NCBI RefSeq assembly: GCF_000826065.2
Contig: NZ_LN623542.1
Span: 528,715 to 592,714 of the forward strand
Source of the DNA: Tessaracoccus massiliensis
GTDB taxonomy: Bacteria > Actinomycetota > Actinomycetes > Propionibacteriales > Propionibacteriaceae
Reading direction: 5' to 3'
Length of the DNA stretch: 64,000 nucleotides
The notes under the pieces are model-generated. The model was not told the DNA's origin. It was given only the letters and a program-made list of their open reading frames with translations, and made no database searches. This document shows, one piece after another, positions 1-6,906 of this stretch (the stretch's first letter is position 1; the number at the start of each line of letters is the position of its first letter). The translations under genes were made by a program, and so were the position numbers.

Positions 1-410
1 AAGCCAGCCTCAGCGCAGGCGTCGATCCATCCCCGCTGCACCTCGAGGAGCGCGTCCCGTTTGGCCCAAGAGGAGACATCGAACAGCGCCTCGTCCCACT
101 GCTCGTCGATCACCGGGGCGCCGTCGTCGCCGCGGAGCAGCAGGCCGGGATGCTCGGCCTCCCACCAGGCCAGTTCCTCCGGCTGCGCCTGGAGCCCGTT
201 GAGGTAGCAGACGTTGTAGGCCATGGGGTGAGGGGTGGCGGAGCGGTCCCGAACCAGGATCCCGGCGCCCGCCGGCGGCGGGTAGGCGCCGCTGAGCTGA
301 TAGTCGAAGCCCGTGTCCGCGGGCAGTTCAGGCGTCTCCGCCGCGCAGCCGGGCAGCCCGACGGCGAGCGCCGCCGCCACGGCCAGCCACTGGCCACGAA
401 CTCGGTTCAT
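1..410 (-). CDS. GH114-like secreted lipoprotein (C-terminus beyond the window)
   Basis: The reading frame opens at an ATG (408-410) and runs off the left edge without a stop, so about 136 N-terminal residues are visible. The start is a lipoprotein signal peptide with a hydrophobic core ending in LPGC, so Cys22 is the likely lipidated residue. The mature part contains GAGILVRDRSATP, YNVCYLNGLQAQ and WDEALFDVS followed by KRDALL and GWIDACAEAG. This resembles the start of the TIM barrel of GH114 / TM1410-type proteins (endo alpha-1,4-polygalactosaminidase family). The role would be cell-surface breakdown of a galactosamine-containing polymer; that is family inference. The gene starts 18 bp after the MFS gene and is probably co-transcribed with it. 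Confidence 0.7.
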   Translation of the reverse strand, partial: MNRVRGQWLAVAAALAVGLPGCAAETPELPADTGFDYQLSGAYPPPAGAGILVRDRSATPHPMAYNVCYLNGLQAQPEELAWWEAEHPGLLLRGDDGAPVIDEQWDEALFDVSSWAKRDALLEVQRGWIDACAEAG

Positions 411-428
411 GTCTCATCATCGCAGGCT

Positions 429-2468
429 TCAGTCCTCGCGCTCCCATCGGCGGGTGGCGATGTCGGCCACCAACGCGCTGTCGAGCATCATCAACGCCCG
501 ACGCAGGCCGGCGCCGTCGATCCCGTCCGGTGTGTCGATGCGCGGCTTGGTGGGCGGGCCGGAGCGGTGCTGCGCCACCAGTTCGGCCACGGCGTCGAGT
601 CTGTTGGTGACGTCCTCGCTGAGCATCCGCTTCTGCTGCCCACGCTTGGAGAACTCGACGGCGAACGCCTCGTGCTGGTCCATCACCATCGGGTCTTCGG
701 TCAGGAGGAGCGTGCCGGTGGAGCGGAGGATCTGGATGCCGCGCTCGAGGTCGCCGCTGCCGAAATCCGCCACGGCCTCGCGCAGGATGGGGTTGCCCTC
801 CTGCATCACCTGCTCGGCCAGCAGGATCAGGTGTGCGCCCATGATGCGTTCGCGACGGCGGGCGTGCTCGTCCTCAGGAGAGAGCATCCGCTCCTGATCC
901 GGGCTCGACATCGCGGTGGAATCGAGGATCTCGCGGCCGCGGTCCTCCGGCTGGGCGAGGGTGTCGCGCAGCTTGAGCGGCTTGATGAAGATGGTGGCGG
1001 CCAGCGACAACGCGGTGAGCACCGGCAGCAGCAGGAACACCGCGTGCATCGCATCGGACAGCGAGGCGCGCATCAGGTCCGCCAGCTCCGTGGGCAGGTA
1101 GGCGAGCTTGCCGGGGTTGAGCACCGCATTGGGGTCGAGGCCGCCGGTGGGGATCCGCTCCCGCAATTCGGGCGTGAGCCGGGACTCGATGCCGGACATG
1201 AGCTGTGTGGTCATGATGGTGCCGGCGATGGCGGTGCCCAGCGTGTTGCCGATGTTGCGGAAGAACTGCAGGGAACTGGTGGCCACGCCCAGGTCGCGGC
1301 GCTGCACCGCATTCTGCACGGCCAGCATGTAGATCTGGAACGCGAGCCCGTAGCCGAAGCCCAACACACCCGTCGCCAGCACGACGTCGATGCGGCTGCT
1401 GCCCTGGCCCAGGCCCAGGATGAGCAGGGCGCCGACGAACTGGATGGCGCCGCCTGCCACGGCGAACTCCTTGTAGTGGCCGGTCCTGGTGATGAGGTTG
1501 CCCACCACCACGCCGATGAAGAAGAGGATCACGTTCATCGGCATCAGGATGAGGCCGGATTGCGTGGCGCTGAGCTTCAGCACGCCCTGCGCGTAGACGG
1601 GGATGTAGATGAGCACGGCCATCATGCCCATGTTCATGAAGAACGCGGCCACGGTGGAGACGGTGAACACGGAGTTGCGGAACAGGCCCAGGGGAACGAT
1701 GGGCTCTTCGGCCTTGCGCTCGACGAGCACGAACGCGACGGTGAATGCCATGCCCACTGCGAGGAGGAGCAACACCTGCGGGGTCAGCCAGCCCATGGAG
1801 CCGCCGAGGCTGATGCCCAGCAGCGTCGCCGAGACGCCCACCGTCATGGTGGAGATGCCGGCGTAGTCGATCTTCGGATCGATACTCAGCTCCGGCACGT
1901 GAAGGTGCCGCAGGATCATCAGCAGCGCGACGAGGCCCACCGGCATGGAGATGTAGAACAGCCACCGCCAGCTGGACACATCCGTGATCCAGCCGCCCAG
2001 CAGCGGGCCCGCTACCTGCGAGGCGCCCATGACGGCGCCCATGTAGCTCTGGTACTTGCCGCGCTGGCGCGGCGGGATGAGCGCGGCGAGGATGGTCTGG
2101 CTGAGCGGCATCAGGATGCCCATGCCCATTCCCTGGATGGTGCGCGCGAAGATCAGAAAGGAGAAGTTGAACGCCAGCCCGGACAGCACCGAGCCCAGCA
2201 TGAACAGCAGCAGGCCGATGATGTAGAACCGGCGGCGGCCGAAGATGTCGGCCAGCTTGCCGCTGATGGGGGTGATGACGGCGGAGACCAGCATCACGAT
2301 GGTGGACAGCCACGAGTACCAGGCGAGGCCGCCGAGATCCGCGACGATGCGCGGGATGGCCGGGCTGACGATGGTCTGGGAGATCGACGCGGTGAACATG
2401 CCGATCATGAGCCCGAAGTACGCCCACTTGATCTTGGCGAAGTCGAAGGAGGCTGGCTGACTGGTCAC
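429..2468 (-). CDS. MFS drug exporter, DHA2 (14-TM EmrB/QacA) type, with long C-terminal tail
   Basis: The 679-residue protein begins WAYFGLMIGMFTASISQTIV and carries the MFS motif A GKLADIFGRRRF in the loop after TM2. The 14-TM region occupies roughly residues 13-510, consistent with proton-driven DHA2 multidrug exporters. An unusual ~150-residue cytoplasmic tail follows, rich in charged residues and ending in LMMLDSALVADIATRRWERED. Such tails are common in actinobacterial members and have no assigned function. The start is GTG with no convincing ribosome-binding site. The upstream region holds a tandem 28-bp repeat inside an inverted repeat, a plausible operator. The substrate cannot be told from sequence. 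Confidence 0.88.
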   Translation of the reverse strand: MTSQPASFDFAKIKWAYFGLMIGMFTASISQTIVSPAIPRIVADLGGLAWYSWLSTIVMLVSAVITPISGKLADIFGRRRFYIIGLLLFMLGSVLSGLAFNFSFLIFARTIQGMGMGILMPLSQTILAALIPPRQRGKYQSYMGAVMGASQVAGPLLGGWITDVSSWRWLFYISMPVGLVALLMILRHLHVPELSIDPKIDYAGISTMTVGVSATLLGISLGGSMGWLTPQVLLLLAVGMAFTVAFVLVERKAEEPIVPLGLFRNSVFTVSTVAAFFMNMGMMAVLIYIPVYAQGVLKLSATQSGLILMPMNVILFFIGVVVGNLITRTGHYKEFAVAGGAIQFVGALLILGLGQGSSRIDVVLATGVLGFGYGLAFQIYMLAVQNAVQRRDLGVATSSLQFFRNIGNTLGTAIAGTIMTTQLMSGIESRLTPELRERIPTGGLDPNAVLNPGKLAYLPTELADLMRASLSDAMHAVFLLLPVLTALSLAATIFIKPLKLRDTLAQPEDRGREILDSTAMSSPDQERMLSPEDEHARRRERIMGAHLILLAEQVMQEGNPILREAVADFGSGDLERGIQILRSTGTLLLTEDPMVMDQHEAFAVEFSKRGQQKRMLSEDVTNRLDAVAELVAQHRSGPPTKPRIDTPDGIDGAGLRRALMMLDSALVADIATRRWERED

Positions 2469-2519
2469 ATCGGCTGAGATTACGCCTGCCGTCAGCGGTT
2501 CAGAAATCTTCCCAGGATA

Positions 2520-2608
2520 TGGCGGGAGGAATCACGCTCAAGCGGCTATATACGGCTCATGCGGACGTATTCTCTATATACGGCTCATGCGGACGTATTC
2601 TCCCGCCA
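2520..2608. promoter_or_regulatory. Tandem 28-bp repeat inside a 9-bp inverted repeat, upstream of the MFS gene
   Basis: A 28-bp sequence containing ATACGGCTCATGCGGACGTA occurs twice in perfect tandem (2546-2573 and 2574-2601). Each copy has ATACG and CGTAT half-sites 11 bp apart. The pair is framed by TGGCGGGAG (2520-2528) and CTCCCGCCA (2600-2608). It lies between the MFS start (2468) and the stop of the next gene (2613). A duplicated operator for a MarR- or TetR-type repressor is the best guess; no regulator gene is adjacent. Confidence 0.5.
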
Positions 2609-2612
2609 CATC

Positions 2613-3233
2613 TCAGACGGCGCGCACCCACCGGTCGCCGTCGGGCCGGAAGCCCACCTTGGTGAGGTAGTCCCGGGCGTGCTTGGCCGGATTCTCCACC
2701 ACCACGCGCTCCAGGCCGAGGCCCTCGAACACTCCGGAGCGACGGTGGACGAACTCGCCGGGGGTGAAGTCCCGGAAGCGGGGGCTCACCCAGTCGAACT
2801 CGACGACGCCCTCGCCGTTGCCGTCATCGCGCACCACGGTGACGCCCACCGTCTCGTCGCCGCGCACCACCAGCCAGGCGTGCCGGTCACCCTGGGACAG
2901 CCTGGCCGGATCGAAATCGGGATACGTGCCGCGGATGTCGGCGGCGTGCACGCTCAGCACGCGCTGGAGGTAGCCGTCACCGGCCCGCACGGGCACCACC
3001 TCGTAGACCGCCTCGTCGTGACGTTCGCGGTACAGCTTGGTGAGCCAGTAGATGTTGATCAGCACGATGATGGCGTTCATCGCCATGAACGGCCACACCT
3101 CGATGATGCCGTTGTAGATGGCGGCGATGAGGGAGCCGGTGAGGTTCATCCAGCGGAACCGCAGCACGCGGCCCAGCGTCAGCGACCACACCACGAGGAT
3201 GGATCCGATCCATCCGACGATCTCCAACCACAT
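2613..3233 (-). CDS. Membrane protein with YgjV-like N-terminus and acetyltransferase-like C-terminus
   Basis: This 206-residue protein has an N-terminal membrane part of about 75 residues (WLEIVGWIGSILVVWSL ... AIIVLINIYWLTKLY) that resembles YgjV-type small membrane proteins with three short helices. The C-terminal ~120 residues have GNAT-like character (HAWLVVRGDETVGVTVVRDD, LERVVVENPAKHARDYLTKVGF), although the acyl-CoA loop R/QxxGxG/A is not obvious. AAGGGGAACCC before the ATG is an acceptable ribosome-binding site. Function unknown; the assignment rests on topology and local similarity only. Confidence 0.6.
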   Translation of the reverse strand: MWLEIVGWIGSILVVWSLTLGRVLRFRWMNLTGSLIAAIYNGIIEVWPFMAMNAIIVLINIYWLTKLYRERHDEAVYEVVPVRAGDGYLQRVLSVHAADIRGTYPDFDPARLSQGDRHAWLVVRGDETVGVTVVRDDGNGEGVVEFDWVSPRFRDFTPGEFVHRRSGVFEGLGLERVVVENPAKHARDYLTKVGFRPDGDRWVRAV

Positions 3234-3475
3234 GGGTTCCCCTTCGACGACGGTGTCGCCCGATGCTACCTGCCGCGCTTCCCGCAGTCGCGCTGCACCC
3301 GCCCGGCGTTACTCTGCCCCCGGCAGATCGTGAGAGGAGCCCCGCCCATGGCTTGCATGGCATTCCCCACGAGGCACGAGATGCGATGGGTGAAGGGATC
3401 GCCTCGGACCCCGCGGTGCTGGCCCGGAGCGGCTGCGCGCCGGCCGCGTCTGAGCCTGCCGGTAGGTTGGCGGGC

Positions 3476-3904
3476 GTGATCGACGTGATTGAGGCGGAGG
3501 CCAGGCGGGTCGCCGAGGTGCTGGCGGGCGTGCCCGCCAGAGCGCCGGTGCCTAACCGGCCGGAATGGGATGCCGACGACCTGCTCTGGAGCCTCACCGA
3601 AACGCACTACTTCTGGGCCGGGATACTGGCCAACGGGGTGACCACCGACGAGGGGTCCGCCGCCGTCGACGCCGCAGTCCCCCGTCGGCCCGCGACCCGC
3701 GCCGACACCCTCAAACTGCGCACACTGGCCACGCACGAGCTCATCGGCATGCTCGCCCTACTCTCCGACGACGAGCCGCGCTGGACCGGCGTCCCGGGCG
3801 AGCAGAACGTGGGGGTCATCCGACGACTGCTGGCGGCTGAGACGACGGCTCTCAGGATCGACGCGGAGCTCACCGCCGGCCTGCCCGCCACGGCGGCTGA
3901 GTAG
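3476..3904 (+). CDS. DinB / mycothiol-dependent maleylpyruvate isomerase N-terminal-type protein, C-terminally truncated
   Basis: From GTG 3476 the 142-residue product begins VIDVIEAEARRVAEVLAG and contains WDADDLLWSLTETHYFWAGIL and RRLLAAETTALRIDAELTAG. These match the four-helix-bundle family (TIGR03083-like, DinB superfamily), where the last motif is usually followed by another 50-60 residues. Here the protein stops right after it, so the C-terminus looks lost. The frame is open further upstream (to 3263), but that part is low-complexity and unlike the family. Its last 147 bp overlap the antiparallel end of the metal ATPase gene, which suggests that a deletion or rearrangement joined the two genes tail to tail. 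Probably non-functional or altered. Confidence 0.55.
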   Translation: MIDVIEAEARRVAEVLAGVPARAPVPNRPEWDADDLLWSLTETHYFWAGILANGVTTDEGSAAVDAAVPRRPATRADTLKLRTLATHELIGMLALLSDDEPRWTGVPGEQNVGVIRRLLAAETTALRIDAELTAGLPATAAE

Positions 3905-5773
3905 CCGCATCGCGTTGACGATCACCACCAGGACGGAGGCCTCGTGCACGAGCATGCCCACGGCCATCGTCACGCCCCCGAACAGCACGCCCGCCAGCAG
4001 CAGGCCCACGGTCAGCAGCGCGATGGCGATGTTGGAACGCATCACCGCAGCCGTCCGCTTCGCGAGCGAGATGGCATCGGGAATGCGGCTGAGGCGGCTG
4101 GTCATCAGGGCAATGTCGGCGGTCTCGACGGCCACCGGAGAGCCCGCCGCACCCATCGCGATGCCGATGTCGGCCAGCGCGAGCGCGGGGGCGTCGTTGA
4201 CTCCGTCGCCCACCATCGCGACGGTGTGCCCCTCGGCCTGAAGCTCGCGGATGACCGCCAACTTGTCGTCGGGCAGGAGCGCGGCGCGGGCGTCGTCGAT
4301 GCCCACCTGGGCGGCGACGGCATCGGCCACCTGCTGGTTGTCACCGGTCAGCATCAGCACCTTCCGAACCCCGGCCCGATGCAGGGACGCCACGAGGTGG
4401 GCGGCGTCGTCGCGGATGGTGTCGGCCACGCCGAGCGCCCCGACGATCCGCCCGTCGACCGCCACGAGGAGCGGGGTCTGGCCCGCGGCGGCCAACTCGT
4501 CGACGGCGGACTCAGCCCACGTCACCCCCTCCCGTTGTCCCATCAGGGCCAGGTTCCCGACGGCGACCTCGCGCCCATCGACCACCGCGACCACCCCGTG
4601 ACCGGGCACGGAACGCACCGATTCGGGCACGGCGGGGATGGTGATACCTGCCTCGCGGGCGGCGGCCAGCACCGGGACCGCGAGCGGATGCTCGGAGCCC
4701 GCCTCAGCCATGGCGGCCCAACGGAGGACGTCCTGCTCGTCGTCCGTGAGCGCGCTTGGCGCCCTTCGACCCGCCTGGCTCGCAAGCTCGCCGGGCAGGC
4801 TCAGGGACCGGATGCTGACGAGCTTCGGTTCGCCGCGTGTGATGGTGCCGGTCTTGTCCAGCGCGACGACGTCGATCCGCGCCGCCGTCTCCAGGAACTC
4901 GCCACCCTTGATGAGGATGCCGTCGCGGGCGGCGCGGCCGATGCCGGCCACCAGCGCCACGGGCACGGAGATCACCAGGGCGCCAGGGCAGCCGATCACC
5001 AGCAGGGTGAGCGCTAGCTCCAGGTCCATCGTGAGCAGGCCCACGGTCACCGCCAGCGCGATGATGCCCGGCGTGTACCACTTCGAGAAGCGCTCCATGA
5101 ACTGCTGCGTGCGGGCCTTGGCGTCCTGCGCCTCCTCCACCCGGTGCACGATGCGGGCCAGGGTGGTGTCGGCGCCCACCCCGGTGGCGCGCAGCGTGAG
5201 GAACCCGTCGGCGACGACGGTGCCGGCGAACACCTCGGAACCGGCCGACTTCTCGACGGGGATGGACTCGCCGGTGATGGCGGCCTCATCGACGGCGGCC
5301 TGGCCGGTGAGCACCTCGCCGTCGACGGGCACCCGCCCGCCGTTCTTCACCACGACGCTCTCCCCCGTCTCGACGGTGTGCGCGGGCACCTCCTGCTGCT
5401 CGCCGTCGCGGATCACGATGGCGGTGGTGGGGGCGAGCGCGACGAGTTCGGCGAGGGCAGAGCGTGTCTTGGCGAGGGTCGCGTTCTCCAGCGCGTGGCC
5501 CAGCGCGAACAGGAAGGTGACGGCCGCAGCCTCCCAGAAGTTGCGGATGGCGATGGCGCCGATGGCGGCGACGGCGACGAGCAGGTCGATCCCGATGACC
5601 TTCACGCGCAGTGCGCTCCAGGCCTTCCGGATGACGGGCGCGCCGGCCACGACGGCGGCGGCGAGCATGAACCAGTCACCGGCGGTGGGGGCGATGCGGC
5701 CCAGGATGAGGGCGACGACGATCAGCGCGCCGGAGACGGCGGGGATCGCCCACCGACGGGCGCGTTCATTCAT
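3758..5773 (-). CDS. P1B-type heavy-metal-translocating ATPase with CPG instead of CPC
   Basis: This 671-residue P-type ATPase should export a transition metal across the membrane. Visible motifs in order are AITGES (actuator domain), the transmembrane metal site C262-P263-G264, the phosphorylation site D306-KTGT, SEHPLA (HP nucleotide-binding motif), MLTGDN and MVGDGVNDAPAL. There is no N-terminal metal-binding domain; the gene 12 bp upstream encodes it separately. Known P1B groups use CPC, CPH or SPC, so CPG is atypical and the metal cannot be assigned. Between DKTGT and the HP motif lies an in-frame insert of about 20 residues (SLSLPGELASQAGRRAPSA) encoded by a family-D repeat. The C-terminus runs ~45 residues past the usual end (after NAMRLL) into the neighbouring gene. 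Confidence 0.88.
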   Translation of the reverse strand: MNERARRWAIPAVSGALIVVALILGRIAPTAGDWFMLAAAVVAGAPVIRKAWSALRVKVIGIDLLVAVAAIGAIAIRNFWEAAAVTFLFALGHALENATLAKTRSALAELVALAPTTAIVIRDGEQQEVPAHTVETGESVVVKNGGRVPVDGEVLTGQAAVDEAAITGESIPVEKSAGSEVFAGTVVADGFLTLRATGVGADTTLARIVHRVEEAQDAKARTQQFMERFSKWYTPGIIALAVTVGLLTMDLELALTLLVIGCPGALVISVPVALVAGIGRAARDGILIKGGEFLETAARIDVVALDKTGTITRGEPKLVSIRSLSLPGELASQAGRRAPSALTDDEQDVLRWAAMAEAGSEHPLAVPVLAAAREAGITIPAVPESVRSVPGHGVVAVVDGREVAVGNLALMGQREGVTWAESAVDELAAAGQTPLLVAVDGRIVGALGVADTIRDDAAHLVASLHRAGVRKVLMLTGDNQQVADAVAAQVGIDDARAALLPDDKLAVIRELQAEGHTVAMVGDGVNDAPALALADIGIAMGAAGSPVAVETADIALMTSRLSRIPDAISLAKRTAAVMRSNIAIALLTVGLLLAGVLFGGVTMAVGMLVHEASVLVVIVNAMRLLSRRGGQAGGELRVDPESRRLSRQQSSDDPHVLLARDAGPARLVVGE
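4762..4810. repeat. Family-D REP-like repeat inside the metal ATPase gene
   Basis: CCCTTCGAC ... GGCTCGCAAGCTCGCC ... GGCTCAGGGACCGG matches the intergenic family-D repeats elsewhere in the window. Here it is coding and in frame, between the phosphorylation motif and the HP motif of the ATPase. Confidence 0.7.
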
Positions 5774-5785
5774 ATTCCTGCCCTC

Positions 5786-6004
5786 TCAGAAGGCCGACGG
5801 GTGGGAGGTGTAGCCCACCTTCTTGACGGCGGCGACCAGGTCGTCGACGGAGGTCTGGGCCTCGTCGTGGTTGGTCTCGATGCGGGACGACGCGAAGTGG
5901 ACCGTGACGTCTGCGACGCCGGGCAACTGGCCCACAGCCTTCTCGATCTTGGTGACGCAGGAGGGGCAGCTGAAGCCCTCGGCGCGGAGGATGGTGGTGG
6001 TCAT
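5786..6004 (-). CDS. HMA-domain metal-binding protein (CopZ-like chaperone)
   Basis: A 72-residue single heavy-metal-associated domain with GFSCPSC (metal ligands Cys13 and Cys16), followed by the typical pattern KIEKAVGQLPGVADVTVHF and VDDLVAAVKKVGYTS. It should bind a soft metal ion in the cytoplasm and pass it to the ATPase encoded 12 bp downstream, which lacks its own HMA domain. AAAGGAT precedes the ATG at normal distance. The two genes form an operon that diverges from a Crp/Fnr regulator. Confidence 0.88.
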   Translation of the reverse strand: MTTTILRAEGFSCPSCVTKIEKAVGQLPGVADVTVHFASSRIETNHDEAQTSVDDLVAAVKKVGYTSHPSAF

Positions 6005-6027
6005 GGCGGATCCTTTCGTTTGGCGGC

Positions 6028-6114
6028 CTTTCGACCAGCCACGGCGGCTGGTTCAGGGACCGATCCGGTTCCTCAGCCGGCTGCGGACGACGAAGGAGGG
6101 CCGCAGTTGGTCCA
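6028..6114. repeat. Family-D REP-like repeat upstream of the HMA/ATPase operon
   Basis: TTTCGACCAGCCACGGCGGC...GGTTCAGGGACCG is followed by CCTCAGCCGGCTGCGGACGACGAAGG. This is the intergenic form of the repeat also found at 16795, 36717, 46985 and elsewhere. It lies in the divergent promoter region. Confidence 0.6.
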
Positions 6115-6157
6115 AGGACCGGTGACTTCAAGATATGGCTTCCCTTTGACGTATTCC

Positions 6158-6171
6158 TTGACATGCATCAA
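6158..6171. promoter_or_regulatory. Fnr/Crp-type operator, site 1
   Basis: TTGACATGCATCAA is a 14-bp near-palindrome of the Fnr type (TTGAT-N4-ATCAA), 35 bp upstream of the crp/fnr start codon and in the shared promoter region of the HMA/ATPase operon. It differs at one position from the reverse complement of site 2. The likely ligand is the product of the adjacent regulator gene. Confidence 0.75.
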
Positions 6172-6198
6172 TCAAAGCGACTGTCAGCCGGTGCATAC

Positions 6199-6212
6199 TT
6201 GAGGCATGTCAA
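6199..6212. promoter_or_regulatory. Fnr/Crp-type operator, site 2, over the start codon
   Basis: TTGAGGCATGTCAA has the same TTGA-N6-TCAA pattern and contains the regulator's own ATG (6206-6208). The centres of the two sites are 41 bp apart, about four helical turns, so both can be occupied on one DNA face. A site across the start codon suggests autorepression. Confidence 0.65.
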
Positions 6213-6889
6213 GCAGCGACACCTGCGTCTCCCTCGTCCCCATCTTCACGGGCCTCGACCCGAAACAGCAGCTTGAGGTCGCCGGCTTCGCACGACCCCT
6301 CCACTTCGACGCAGGTCAGCGGGTGGTCGCCGCCGGCGACTCCTCCCGCCGGCTGTTCGTCGTCCACTCCGGACAGGTCCGCGTGGTGCACCTGCTGGAG
6401 AGCGGCCGCGAGCACGTGGTGCGGATCCTGGGCGTGGGTGACGTGCTGGGCGAGGACTCGTTCGTGCTCGGCCGGCGCCCCCGGCATGACGCCTACGCCG
6501 ACACCGCCGCGTCGATGTGTAGCTTCGACCACGACGACCTGGCCGCGCTCCTGGCCCGCTACCCAGGAATCGCCGTGCGGATGCTGCAGGTCCAGTCCGA
6601 GCGGCTCGCCAACGCGGAGCGGATGTTGGCGGCGATGGGCGGCACCGACGTCGCCGGCCGCCTCGTCGCGTACCTGCTCGACCTCCCGTCGCACCCCTCG
6701 CCCGAGGGTCAGGTGCTGGAGTTGCCGATGGCGAAGAAGGACGTCGCCTCGCATCTGGGCACCACGCCGGAGACGTTGAGCCGCAAGCTGCGCGAGCTCG
6801 TCGACGACGGCGTGCTCGCCCTCAGCGGCCGACGCGGGATCGTGATCCGCGACATCGACGCCCTGCTGAACCGCTCCCCCGCCGGTTGA
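6206..6889 (+). CDS. Crp/Fnr family transcriptional regulator
   Basis: A 227-residue protein with a cyclic-nucleotide-binding-like beta-roll (residues ~10-120; GDVLGEDSFVLGRRPR), a dimerisation helix (LLARYPGIAVRMLQVQSERL) and a C-terminal winged helix-turn-helix (KKDVASHLGTTPETLSRKLRELVDDGVL). It diverges from the HMA/ATPase operon and has two Fnr-like sites at its promoter, so it most likely controls both itself and metal export. Cys7 and Cys~107 are visible, but there is no clear Fnr-type four-cysteine cluster, so the signal is unknown. The stop codon lies inside a GGTTGAGCC repeat core. Confidence 0.87.
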   Translation: MSSSDTCVSLVPIFTGLDPKQQLEVAGFARPLHFDAGQRVVAAGDSSRRLFVVHSGQVRVVHLLESGREHVVRILGVGDVLGEDSFVLGRRPRHDAYADTAASMCSFDHDDLAALLARYPGIAVRMLQVQSERLANAERMLAAMGGTDVAGRLVAYLLDLPSHPSPEGQVLELPMAKKDVASHLGTTPETLSRKLRELVDDGVLALSGRRGIVIRDIDALLNRSPAG

Positions 6890-6906
6890 GCCTGGTTCCT
6901 GAGCGT

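Noticed and set aside
150-2477. Very long open frames antisense to the MFS gene, and similar antisense frames throughout the window
   Set aside because: They are by-products of high GC codon bias; products are His/Arg/Gly/Ala-rich without domains, and the opposite strand carries clear protein families.
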